Positions 7,515 through 16,222 of a stretch of DNA of 64,000 nt are shown one piece after another. Made by a program: the position numbers and the translations under genes. Under the pieces are notes generated by a model. The model was not told where the DNA came from. It did not search any database and saw only the letters and a program-made list of their open reading frames with translations. Positions within the stretch are counted from its first letter, which is position 1. Each line of letters starts with the position of its first letter. This stretch comes from Actinacidiphila oryziradicis. Lineage in GTDB: Bacteria > Actinomycetota > Actinomycetes > Streptomycetales > Streptomycetaceae. The stretch spans positions 1 through 64,000 of the forward strand of contig NZ_SUMC01000040.1 in NCBI RefSeq assembly GCF_005047355.1, given 5' to 3'.

Positions 7515-9293
7515 TCAGAGCTGGTCGAGGTCGATAGCGTCGGCCATGGCCTGGTATCCGGCCCCGTTGGGGTGCAGGTGGTCGCCGGAGTCGTACTGCG
7601 GGAGCATCGTCTCTGGGTCGGCGGGGTTGCGGACCGCGGCGTCGAAGTCGACCCACGCGTCGAAGGCGCCGCCGTTGTTCCGTATGAAGGCGTTGATCTG
7701 GTCGCGGGCCGCCGCCCGGGCGGGGGTGGTGCAGCACCAGCCTCCGGTCGGGGTGAGGGTGCCCACGACCGCGTGGAGCCCGTAGGAGTGGACTGTGGCG
7801 GCGATCTGCTTCAGCCCGGCGATCACGTCGGTGGCCGACGCGTCGGAGTTGACGTCGTTGATGCCCTCCAGCACGACCACGGTACGGACGCCGCTCTGGC
7901 TGAGCACGTCGCGGTCGAGCCGGGCCGACGCCTTGATGCCGCTGTTGCCGGAGTTGGGGACGCCGCTGAATGCGTCGGCGAGCACCCTGTTGCCGCTGAT
8001 GCCCTCGTTGGCGACGCCCGGCGCGGTGGGTCCGCGCTGGGCGATCAGGCGCTGCGCGAGGTAGTCGGGCCAGCGCTGGTCGCCGTTCACCGCGGAGGCG
8101 TAGCCGTCGGTGATCGAGTCGCCGAGGGCCACCACGGTGCCGTGCCCGGACCCGACGACGTCGACGCCGGAGAGCACCGTCCAGAAGCCGAACAGGTTAT
8201 TGATCGGGAAGTCGGCTCCGTCGGCCGCGTGGTCGCCGCCGCCGTCCGCGCTGGAGTACATTTCCTGGAGCCCCTGGCTGTGCATGGGCGCGAACTGCAC
8301 GGTGCCGGGCAGGTACAGGCTCACCAGGAGGTCGCTCTGCGCGGGCACGGAGAACGGCAGCGGATCGCTGTACGCCTGCCCGCCGGCGGGCATGGTCACC
8401 TGTTGCTTGCCGCCGAATGTGAGCGTCACCGGGGTGGCGGCGGGTTGGGCGCCCGACTTCCTTACAGCGATGGTTGCGTGACCGACCGTCAGGGGCGCGG
8501 GCCCGAAGGCGTTGTCGAGCCGGATGCGCACCTGCCGGCCGCCGACGCTGGTGTGCTCGACCATCCGCAGCGTGCGGTCCGTCCACTGCCAGGGCGCCAG
8601 TCCGTCGTCGATCGCGGTGGACCAGCTCGCGGTCCACCGGCTCTGCGCCGGCCGCAGGCCGAGGGCGAAGACGTGCAGCTCCGGGGCGGGAGTGGTTCCG
8701 GTCGGGCTGATCGACGGCAGCGTCACCGCGGCCACCTCCTTGCGGGCGTCGACCGGCACGGACACGGAGTAGATCTTCATACCGAGCGGCGAGGGACCGG
8801 TCGGGCCGTTCCAACGCGGGGTCATCACCGCCATCGCGTCGGTCGGCCCGCTGTACCAGTCGGGTGCCCCCAGCTGGTAGCTACGGGTGCTGCCGTCGGC
8901 GTAGTCGATCACGCCGGTGCCCGAGGCGGCCGCGACCGAGCTGGTCACCAGGAAGGACAGCGCGGAGCCTTTGCCGTGCAGCCGGATGCGCTGGCCGTTG
9001 GCGACGACGTTGTCTGGCCGGCCGGGCGCGGCGGCCGGCAGCCGGAGCCGGGTGCCGGCGACAGTGAGGTTGGTGCCGGGCTTCCAGCCCGCGGCCGCCA
9101 GGTCCTCGGCCACGAAGCTGTGTCCGAAGCCGTCCAGGTCGGCGGTGCCGGGTGCGGCGGCCTCGCTGATCCCGACGTTGTCGAAGGCGGCGCCGAGGCT
9201 CGCGTAGGGGCGGCCGCCAGTCTCGGCGGTAGCCAACACCGGTGGTGCCAGGGCGGTGACCAGTAAGGCGACCACGAACACGATGCGTTTCAT
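7515..9293 (-). CDS. Secreted SGNH/GDSL esterase with N-terminal accessory domain
   Basis: The product has 592 residues. Residues 1-23 are a Sec signal peptide. Residues about 28-220 form a beta-rich module (LGAAFDNVGISE, PDWYSGP, PRWNGP, LHVFALGL) that also survives in the GH3 remnant next door, so it is a shared substrate-binding domain. The catalytic domain has all four SGNH blocks: GDSITDGYA with the nucleophile Ser, the Gly of GISGNR, the Asn of LEGINDV, and DHLHPNGAGY with the Asp-x-x-His pair. Such enzymes remove acetyl or other ester groups from plant polysaccharides. The setting suggests it deacylates rhamnose-containing substrate, for instance pectic rhamnogalacturonan, which is inference. 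The start ATG at 9293 follows GGAG-like bases. Confidence 0.85.
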   Translation of the reverse strand: MKRIVFVVALLVTALAPPVLATAETGGRPYASLGAAFDNVGISEAAAPGTADLDGFGHSFVAEDLAAAGWKPGTNLTVAGTRLRLPAAAPGRPDNVVANGQRIRLHGKGSALSFLVTSSVAAASGTGVIDYADGSTRSYQLGAPDWYSGPTDAMAVMTPRWNGPTGPSPLGMKIYSVSVPVDARKEVAAVTLPSISPTGTTPAPELHVFALGLRPAQSRWTASWSTAIDDGLAPWQWTDRTLRMVEHTSVGGRQVRIRLDNAFGPAPLTVGHATIAVRKSGAQPAATPVTLTFGGKQQVTMPAGGQAYSDPLPFSVPAQSDLLVSLYLPGTVQFAPMHSQGLQEMYSSADGGGDHAADGADFPINNLFGFWTVLSGVDVVGSGHGTVVALGDSITDGYASAVNGDQRWPDYLAQRLIAQRGPTAPGVANEGISGNRVLADAFSGVPNSGNSGIKASARLDRDVLSQSGVRTVVVLEGINDVNSDASATDVIAGLKQIAATVHSYGLHAVVGTLTPTGGWCCTTPARAAARDQINAFIRNNGGAFDAWVDFDAAVRNPADPETMLPQYDSGDHLHPNGAGYQAMADAIDLDQL

Positions 9294-9352
9294 CTCTTAC
9301 GCTCCTGACGGCGTTCGGATGGGGGGCGGGCAGAAGTGGTGCTTATCCGTCG

Positions 9353-9908
9353 TCACTCGACGGCGAGGTCGAACACGTGCAGCCGGGTGCCGGCCTGGTC
9401 GCCGGTAACGGCAGTGGGCAGGGTGATGTACGCGACCGTCCGGCTCGCGTCCAGCGGCACTTTCGCCGCGTAGACGCTCACCGCTATGTCGGCCGGGTAG
9501 CTGCTGCTCGGGGGGCGGTTCCACCGGGGGGCGGCGGCGACGGGTTCGTTCGCGGGCAGCACGGTGCTCGGGGTCCTGGGTGCCCGCGGTGGCGGTCGGC
9601 CAGGTGAAGGTGACCGGGCCGTGGGCGACGGGCTGCCCCGGCACGAGACCGACGCCGCCGTGGGTCATCGACAGCTTCTCGTCCGTCGTCATCGCGGCAA
9701 GCACCTGCGCCGCCCGCTTCTCCGGTGCGGCCTTCGAGTGTAGCCACGGGCAGGAGCAAGTCACGCCGCCCGCATCGGCGGCAGCCGGCCCCGCCACGGG
9801 GATCTGTCCCACCGTCACGGCGAGCAGCAACGCGTCCGCTAGCCCCCCGACGGACAGCCGCCCACGAGGCGGCATCCGGCCCGGTCGGTGTTCGGTGAGA
9901 AGGGGCAT
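9353..9908 (-). pseudogene. GH3 beta-glucosidase remnant with large internal deletion
   Basis: The beginning (MPLLTEHRPGRM, hydrophobic stretch, AGPAAADAGG) is a signal peptide, followed by the typical GH3 opening PWLHSKAAPEKRAAQVL and DEKLSMTHG. The frame then jumps to GPVTFTWPTATAGTQD, which belongs to the C-terminal accessory domain of such enzymes. A frameshift leads to NEPVAAAPRWNRP and DASRTVAYITLPT, ending HVFDLAVE. All catalytic domains are gone. The gene is first in the leftward hydrolase group and lies just below the operator at 10065-10076, so it probably once led this operon. Confidence 0.72.
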
Positions 9909-10046
9909 GCGTGGTCCTCTCAGGCGCTTCTCGCACGACGGGCAAACTCGGACTGCTTCTGATCCCTCGCCAGGCTCCTTGCGGCCGCGCCCGCAAACGC
10001 AACCCCGATCCGGGCAGGGTGAAGCCACAGCGTTTCCGCACTCCAA

Positions 10047-10385
10047 GGCAGGATCATTCGGAGCTGTAACGTTTCAATCAGGTCGCGCAGCAAAACCTAA
10101 GTCCGCGCACATCTGTGGTCAATAGACGTGTAGAAATAATCCGCACCACACACTTGAAACGTCTTTGAAATACGGACAGTCCGGTTCATCCCCGGTGGCG
10201 GTGGAGCCGTAGTGGTCCCAGTCAGTGGCGAAGCGAGCAATGATCCACCAGCGGCTTCAGGCGTGTCCCGCTCGAAATATGATTCGCGACTGCCTGGGTT
10301 CCGCAGTTGTGGTGTTGCTCTAGTAGGGCTTTGTTAGGTGGTCCGGATGTGTCTTCGTAGGTAGTGTTGTGATGTTCTGTCAGGT
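10047..10385. other. Promoter region of the leftward hydrolase operon plus an IS701 end
   Basis: No gene is seen here. It holds a strong operator-like site at 10065-10076 and a half-site TGAAACGT at 10155-10162 (minus-strand control). From about 10320 it holds the outer end of the IS701-type element (TAGTAGGGCTTTGTTAG). Confidence 0.5.
10065..10076 (-). promoter_or_regulatory. Rhamnose-type LacI operator, TGTAACGTTTCA
   Basis: One mismatch from the window consensus TGAAWCGWTTCA. It lies 157 bases upstream of the GH3 remnant start and would control the leftward group down to rhamnosidase A. Confidence 0.65.
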
Positions 10386-11285
10386 GTGACACCTGAGGAG
10401 ATGGACGAGGTTCGCCCGCGTCTGGAGGCGTTCGCCGCGGAGATGCTCGGTTCGCTGAAGCGGCGGGACCAGCGGGCCAAGGGCGAGTTGTATGTGCGCG
10501 GGCTCATGCTGGACGGCAAGCGCAAGTCGATGCAGCCCATGGCCGGGCGCCTGGGGGTGGACCATTAGCAGCTTCAGCAGTTCGTGTCCTCCTCGACCTG
10601 GGACTACACCGAGGTCCGTCGCAGGATCGCCCGGTGGGCGGCCGCGCACATCGCCCCCGAGGCGTATGCGATCGACGACACCGGCTTTCCCAAGGACGGC
10701 TACGACTCGCCGGGGGTGGCCCGGATGTACTGCGGCGCTTTGGGCGGCAACTGCCAGATAGGCGTCAGTGTCAACCTGGTCAGCGACCGGGCGTCCTCGG
10801 CCGTTGACTGGCGGCTGTTCATCCCTGAGAGCTGGGACGACACCTGCACCGACGATGAGCTCCTGGCCGGGGCGATCCGCCGCCGTCGGCAGCAAGCCGG
10901 CATCCCCGACCAGGTCCGCCACCGCGAGAAGTGGCGCCTGGCCCTGGACATGCTCGAGGAGACCCGCGAGGAATGGGAGCTGCCGGACCTGCCGGTGGTC
11001 GCCGACGCCGGGTACGGTGACGCGACCGGCTTCCGTCTGGGCCTGACGATGCGGGGCCTGGCCTACGCGGTCGCAGTCAAAGGCACCACCACCGCCCACC
11101 CCGGCGACGCGGCCCCAACGCCCGCCCTACTCCGGGCGGGGCCGCCCACCGCGACCGGCCTACCCGCAGCCGCACACCACCCTGCGGGCCCTGGCCCTGG
11201 CCGCCGGAAGCGCCGCCGCCCGCACCGTCACTTGGCGCCACGGCACCAAGACCGGCCCCCGCAACCCGCGCGCCGCCATGCGCTC
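10386..11285 (+). pseudogene. IS701-family transposase, nonsense-mutated and truncated
   Basis: The start GTG gives MTPEEMDEVRPRLEAFAAEM, and the family DDE-type core follows (AIDDTGFPKDGYDSPGVARM, ARYCGALG-like region, PVVADAGYGDATGF). A TAG at 10566-10568 replaces the glutamine codon expected in VDHQQLQQF. The frame shifts near 11110, after which another frame reads YPQPHTTLRALALAAG and GTKTGPRNPRAAM. It is cut at about 11285, where an IS1182 piece in the opposite orientation begins. It is not functional. Confidence 0.82.
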
Positions 11286-11701
11286 GCAGCCCGGATTCGC
11301 CGGCCACCTCCACCGTGGTGGCGAAGATCCGGTCCGGGTGCCCGGAGGCGGCCAGCCGGGCCCGGAAGTCCACCAGCACCGTGTGCACGAACCCCGGATG
11401 GTCGAAGTCCAAGCCGCCGGCGGCGTACTTCCACCGCACATCGAACGCGAACCGGTCCACCGCTTCGCGGTCCGACAGCCCTTCCAGCCGCTGCAGCACC
11501 ATCACCACCGCCACGATCATCGGCGGAACCGAGTGACGGCCCTCCTCGGCGAACAGGTCGGCGAACATTCCGTCCGGAAACAGGTTGTGGCACTCACGGT
11601 GCAGCACCGCGTAGATCGAGTTCGGCGCCAGCCGACCCTCGCAGAAACTCGCCGCGGAGGAGAGCAACCCCCGGCTGCATCGGAGTCCGGCCCAGTGCCA
11701 T
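11285..11701 (-). pseudogene. IS1182-family transposase N-terminal fragment
   Basis: The N-terminal block (SSAASFCEGRLAPNSIYAVL, LFPDGMFADLFAEEGR, VVMVLQRLEGLSDREAVDR) is typical of IS1182 transposases. A likely original ATG lies at 11701 (MALGRTPMQPG), but a run of five G bases near 11673 has one base too many and shifts the frame. The gene ends abruptly at about 11285 where it abuts the IS701 remnant, so the catalytic domain is missing. Confidence 0.78.
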
Positions 11702-11923
11702 CGCTCAACCTCTCCCCGCTCCCGGCGACCAACGACCGTCAGCCTCGCACAGGCCGAAGACCCAACGCGAGCGCACACGATTAACACCAGTCACCAGGGC
11801 CTGTCCGGGTGAACGCCGGACTTTCCGGAACGACGGCGGCCGGCCCGGGCCTGGTGGGCTCGGACCGGCCGCTGGACGGTGCCGGTCGACGGGATCGAAC
11901 GTGAGGCGATCCGCTCCCCGGGG

Positions 11924-14900
11924 TTACGGTGCCAGTTCGGCGATCCGGGAGAAGCCGTCCTGGGTCCCGGTGATCACCACGCGCAGCTGCGTGGTCGTCA
12001 CCGGGGCGGTGAACGGAATCCGCTGGCTGAGCGAGGAGTTGGCCGTCACGGTCGCCTCCGTCGTCCACTGCGACCCGTCCCAGGCCTGGACGGTGAAGTC
12101 CGTGGGGACGCCGTCCGAGATCGAGACGAGGGCCACGCTGTCGAGCGTCACCGCGGACGGGGAGGTGATGGTGAGGCTGTCCGGGTAGGCGTTCTGGGTA
12201 TCGTCGTTCCAGAAGGTGGCGGTGTTCCCGTCGATGGCGTTCGCCGGGTCGTAGGTGCGGGTCGCTCCGCTGACGACGTTGGGGGCGTGGAAGCTGGACG
12301 CCGCCGCGGTGCTGCCGGTGGGCCAGCTGCCGAACACCGAGATCTGCACGGTGCTGGTGGCGACCGTGCCGTCCGGGGCCCGTACGGTCACCGGCACCGG
12401 GTAGACGCCGCTCTTGGCCTCGGTCGGCACGGTGATGTGGACCGTGCCGAGGGTCTCCGTGGACGCCGGGGTCAGCGGGATCTGCGCCGGGGTCGCCGAC
12501 ACGGTCCAGCCGCTGGGCACCTGGGCGCCGAGCGTGGCGGCGCCGGAGGTGGTGGAGGCGCCCTCGATCACGGCGCTGACGTCGCCGGAGGTACCGGCCT
12601 TGACGGGCGCCGTGGTGCCCGCCGTCACCGTGAGGTGGGTGACCGCGGTGCGCGGCGCGGTGACGGTGAAGGTGTAGTCGCCGGAGCCGGCGGTCAGGTT
12701 CAGCGTCTGGCCGGTGGCCTTTCCGACGGTCAGGCCGGAGTCGGACTGCGCGTGGCGGCCCCCGTCGTAGACGGTGCGGCCGCTCTCGCGGACCGTGGAC
12801 CCGGTGCCGCCCAGCAGCGGCAGCTTGACGGTGGCCGTCGCGCCGACCGGCACCACGGCGTGGTAGGTCAGCGTGCTCCCATTGCGCTGCCAGGAGCTCA
12901 CGACAGTGCCGCGGACGGTCTGCTGCGACGCCGACACGTGGGTCAGGTCGCCGACGACGCTGGGCGCCAGCGTGAGGCTGCTGAAGCCGGAACCGCTGTC
13001 ACCGGCCTGGATGCCGGCGAGCTGCTGGTAGTACCACTGGCCGATCGAGCCGCCGAGACCGATGTGGTCCTTGGACGAAGTTCCGTCGGGAGACGAGGAG
13101 TTGTCCCACTTCTCCCAGATGGTGCCGGGGCCCTGGCTCACCATGTAGCCGAAGCTCGGGGCGTCGTTGCGTTCGGCGATGGCCAGCGCGACGTCGTTGC
13201 GGCCGTACTTGCCGAGCGCCTGGAACACGTAGGTGGTGCCGACGAACCCGGTGGTGACGTGATTGTTGTGCACGCCGATGTCCTGGACCAGCCGGTTCAG
13301 GGCGGTCTGCTCGTGGCCGGCCGGGACCAGGCCGAGCACCAGCGGCATCGCGTAGGAGAGCTGTGATCCGTTGCCGAAGACGTCGGTGGAGGCGTTGAAG
13401 TACCGCTTGAGGAAGCTGGCCTTCACCTGGTCGGCGACCGTGGTGTACTGCGCGGCGTCGGCCTTGTTGCCGACGACCGTGGCCATCTTCGCCAGCAGCG
13501 TCGCGTCGAGGTAGTAGAAGGCGGTCTGGAAGTAGCTGTGCGGCGTGCTGACGGTGGACAGCCAGTCGTCGCCCCACGAGGTCGGCGAGTTGACCACGAT
13601 GTGGTCGCTGTCGCTGATGGTGGCCAGGTAGTCGACCCAGGCCTTCACCTGGCTGTAGTTGTCGGTGATCGGCTGGGTGGTGCCGTACTGGGTGTAGGAG
13701 TCCCAGATGATCTGCGGGTACGCGTTGCCCCACGCGGGGTCGGTGGCCCAGGAGCTCTGGCCGCCGTTGGCGGGTGCCACCGACGGGATGCTGCCGTTGG
13801 CGTTGGCACTGGTGACGATGTCGCCGAACCACTTGTCGTAGAACGACTGCATGTCGAAGTTGCTCATCGCCTCCTGGTCGGAGTCACCGGCGTCGCCGAG
13901 CCAGCCGTGCCGCTCGCGGGTCGGGCAGTCCATCGGGATGGACTCCAGGTCGTTGAGCTGGGTCTGGCTGACGGCGCTCTGGATCTGGTTCAGCAGCGGG
14001 TTCGAGGTGCTGAACGAACCGGCGGCCGGGACGTCGGTGTGCACGACCTGCGCGGCCACCGTGACCTTCGCGTCGGCGGGCAGCCCGGTCAGCTCGGCGT
14101 AACGGAAGCCAGCGTACGTGAAGTGCGGTGTGTACGACTCCTGGCCGGCGCCGCTGAAGGTGTAGTGGTTGGTCTGCCGGGACGGGTCGGAGGCGGCGAA
14201 GCTGATGTTCGCCGTGGACACCTCACCGTTCGCGTCGAGTATCTCGCCCTGCTTGATGTCGACCTTGGTACCGGCCGGCTCGGTGGCCTGGAGGGTGGTC
14301 CAACCGGTGTGGTTCTGGCCGAAGTCGTAGACGCGCTGGCCGCCCGCCAGGGTGGTCTCCTTGACCGGCTTGAGCGTCTGGACGACCCGGGTCGGCGGCG
14401 TCACGTCGGCCTGCAGCGCCGTCATGGCGTCGAAGGCGCTCGTGGAGTGCTGGCCGTAGGCGCCGAGTTCGGCCATCCGGAAGGTGCAACTGGTGCCGAT
14501 ACAGGGGATCTTGGTGGCGGTCAGCCGGATGTACCGGCCGGTGACGTCGGTGGTGATCGCCACCGGGGTGGTGCCGGGGTTCGGCTGGTCGGCGCCGGTG
14601 CGGTCGACGACGGTGGTCGACGTGGCGAAGGTCGGGTCGTCACTGACCTGGACCTTGTAGCGGACCGGGAAGCCCGCGCCGATGAAGTCACCGGCCGGGT
14701 CGTTGGTGGGCCGGGCCGGGAAGAGCGTGATCGTGCGCAGCTTCTGGTCCGAACCGAGGTCGGTCTGCACCCACTTGGTGACGTCGGCCGTCGACTCGAT
14801 CGCGGAGTGGTAGCCCTCCGAGGCGTCGGTCGAGGCGTCGATGCCGTCGGTGAGCGCGGCCGGCGACCAGCCGGCGGTGGTCGTGGTGTCCAGCGAGGTG

Positions 14901-15910
14901 ACCGGCTTGCCCTGGGCCAGGCTCTTGTCGTGGGTGACCGGGAACAGCGCGTGCGCGGCCGCCCAGGACGCGTCGTCGAAGCCGGTGGTGTCCCAGCCGG
15001 CCGGCAGCTTGCGGGCGTCGTACGTTTCGCCGTACCAGAAGTCGACACCGCTGACCGGGCCCGCGGTGGTCTTGGTGGCCGGTCCGGTGCCGAAGGTCGC
15101 GGTGGTGCCGTCGGTGTAGGTGACGTCGACCTGCGCCATGACCACGGGTGAGCCGCTGTACTGGCCCTTGCCCGCCATCAGGGCAAGGGTGTTGTGGCCC
15201 TTGCGGAGCTGCTTGGTGACGTCCAGGTCGCGGTAGAGGACCCGGGAGTTGTAGTCGGTGACCGAGGAGTCGAGGACCTCGGTCGGGTCCACCCGGGCGC
15301 CGTTCAGGTGGGGTTCGACGATGCCCTGCGCGCCGAGGTACAGCCGGGCGCGGGCGACCGGCTTGGCCACGTCGAAGTCGCTGCGGGTGAGCGCGCCGTC
15401 GTCGGTGCGCAGCCACCAGGCCGACCAGTCGGACGGGTTGAGCAGTCCGGTGTCGAAGGACCCCGCAGCGGACCAGAGGGATGCCTGGCCCTGCTTGTTC
15501 CACGTCCGGACGGACCACGTGTAGGTGTGATCGCTGACCAGCGCCGGCCCGGCATAGGTCACGTCGGTCGAGTTGGCCGAGCGCACCCGGCCGGAGTCCC
15601 AGGTGGCGGGCACTTGGTCGGCGTGGCCCGACGAGCGGGGCTGGACGCGGATCTCGTAAGCGGTCTGCGCCTCGGCGCGGCCCGTGTCGCGGACCGTCCA
15701 GGCGAAGGCCGGCCGCGCCACGTCGAGCAGCACGTTGGACGCCTGCCCGTCCGCGCGCAGATTGGCCGGGGCGAGCGTCGTGCCGTCAGCTCCGTGGTGG
15801 GACGGGGACTGGGCCGAGGCGACAGCGGGTACGGCCAGAGCTGTCGCGACGAACGCGGACAGCACCGCCACGCGTTTACGTCGGCCTCTCCAGTGTCCGG
15901 CTGCGGTCAT
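11924..15910 (-). CDS. Secreted multidomain GH78 alpha-L-rhamnosidase with discoidin-type module (B)
   Basis: This 1328-residue product is the most classical GH78 enzyme in the window. A Sec signal covers residues 1-33. A fibronectin-like region (PAFAWTVRD, SWSVRTWN) and the bacterial rhamnosidase N-terminal domain (YLGAQGIVEPHLNG) follow, with an F5/8-type insertion around 336-480 (TDGIDASTDASEGYHS). The barrel carries DCPTRERHGWLGDAGD near residue 665, holding the family acid residues, and GTIWEKWDNSSS near 933. After the C-terminal domain come a NEW3-like domain (about 1073-1193) and a second discoidin module (about 1200-1328, AIDGNTATFWNDD). GAGGAGG sits seven bases before the ATG. An operator-like site lies 20 bases upstream, and the gene is divergent from rhamnosidase C. 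Confidence 0.92.
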   Translation of the reverse strand: MTAAGHWRGRRKRVAVLSAFVATALAVPAVASAQSPSHHGADGTTLAPANLRADGQASNVLLDVARPAFAWTVRDTGRAEAQTAYEIRVQPRSSGHADQVPATWDSGRVRSANSTDVTYAGPALVSDHTYTWSVRTWNKQGQASLWSAAGSFDTGLLNPSDWSAWWLRTDDGALTRSDFDVAKPVARARLYLGAQGIVEPHLNGARVDPTEVLDSSVTDYNSRVLYRDLDVTKQLRKGHNTLALMAGKGQYSGSPVVMAQVDVTYTDGTTATFGTGPATKTTAGPVSGVDFWYGETYDARKLPAGWDTTGFDDASWAAAHALFPVTHDKSLAQGKPVTSLDTTTTAGWSPAALTDGIDASTDASEGYHSAIESTADVTKWVQTDLGSDQKLRTITLFPARPTNDPAGDFIGAGFPVRYKVQVSDDPTFATSTTVVDRTGADQPNPGTTPVAITTDVTGRYIRLTATKIPCIGTSCTFRMAELGAYGQHSTSAFDAMTALQADVTPPTRVVQTLKPVKETTLAGGQRVYDFGQNHTGWTTLQATEPAGTKVDIKQGEILDANGEVSTANISFAASDPSRQTNHYTFSGAGQESYTPHFTYAGFRYAELTGLPADAKVTVAAQVVHTDVPAAGSFSTSNPLLNQIQSAVSQTQLNDLESIPMDCPTRERHGWLGDAGDSDQEAMSNFDMQSFYDKWFGDIVTSANANGSIPSVAPANGGQSSWATDPAWGNAYPQIIWDSYTQYGTTQPITDNYSQVKAWVDYLATISDSDHIVVNSPTSWGDDWLSTVSTPHSYFQTAFYYLDATLLAKMATVVGNKADAAQYTTVADQVKASFLKRYFNASTDVFGNGSQLSYAMPLVLGLVPAGHEQTALNRLVQDIGVHNNHVTTGFVGTTYVFQALGKYGRNDVALAIAERNDAPSFGYMVSQGPGTIWEKWDNSSSPDGTSSKDHIGLGGSIGQWYYQQLAGIQAGDSGSGFSSLTLAPSVVGDLTHVSASQQTVRGTVVSSWQRNGSTLTYHAVVPVGATATVKLPLLGGTGSTVRESGRTVYDGGRHAQSDSGLTVGKATGQTLNLTAGSGDYTFTVTAPRTAVTHLTVTAGTTAPVKAGTSGDVSAVIEGASTTSGAATLGAQVPSGWTVSATPAQIPLTPASTETLGTVHITVPTEAKSGVYPVPVTVRAPDGTVATSTVQISVFGSWPTGSTAAASSFHAPNVVSGATRTYDPANAIDGNTATFWNDDTQNAYPDSLTITSPSAVTLDSVALVSISDGVPTDFTVQAWDGSQWTTEATVTANSSLSQRIPFTAPVTTTQLRVVITGTQDGFSRIAELAP

Positions 15911-15929
15911 GGTGACGCCTCCTCAGGAC

Positions 15930-15941
15930 AAAAACGTTTCA
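15930..15941 (-). promoter_or_regulatory. Operator-like site AAAAACGTTTCA upstream of rhamnosidase B
   Basis: Two mismatches from TGAAWCGWTTCA, both in the left half. It lies 20 bases before the ATG of rhamnosidase B, a position suited to repression. Confidence 0.5.
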
Positions 15942-16148
15942 TTACCCTGGGATGTCTTACCGTCCGATCTGCCCCGGGGCAAGAGTCGTAACAAAGAACC
16001 CCGTGAGCCGATGTCCTCCGCTCGGCGGTACTTACCTCGTACGTTTCACAAGATTCCCTGCTATTACCGTCAATTCACCGGGGATCCGATGGCTCAACAT
16101 GGTTGCCATCCCGATGTGGCCGTGGATAGCGTGTGCCACGTCTGAGCA

Positions 16149-16160
16149 TGAATCATTTCA
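16149..16160 (+). promoter_or_regulatory. Operator TGAATCATTTCA upstream of rhamnosidase C
   Basis: One mismatch from TGAAWCGWTTCA, at the central G. It lies 62 bases upstream of the ATG at 16223. Confidence 0.62.
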
Positions 16161-16222
16161 ATGCCACGGCCTGCGGAGGGCCTAGCGGGCGGCAACGTAT
16201 CTACTGCAAGCGGGAGCAGAGT

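Larger units (their letters stand above)
15911..16222. other. Divergent control region of rhamnosidases B and C
   Basis: No gene is seen. It holds operator-like sites at 15930-15941 and 16149-16160 and a half-site ACGTTTCA at 16041-16048, so both genes are likely controlled together. Confidence 0.55.

Noticed and set aside
6474..9266. A 930-codon plus-strand open frame opposite the esterase and rhamnosidase A
   Set aside because: It is antisense to two genes with clear domains, shows repetitive Arg/Gly/Val composition without motifs, and is expected from high GC at third codon positions.
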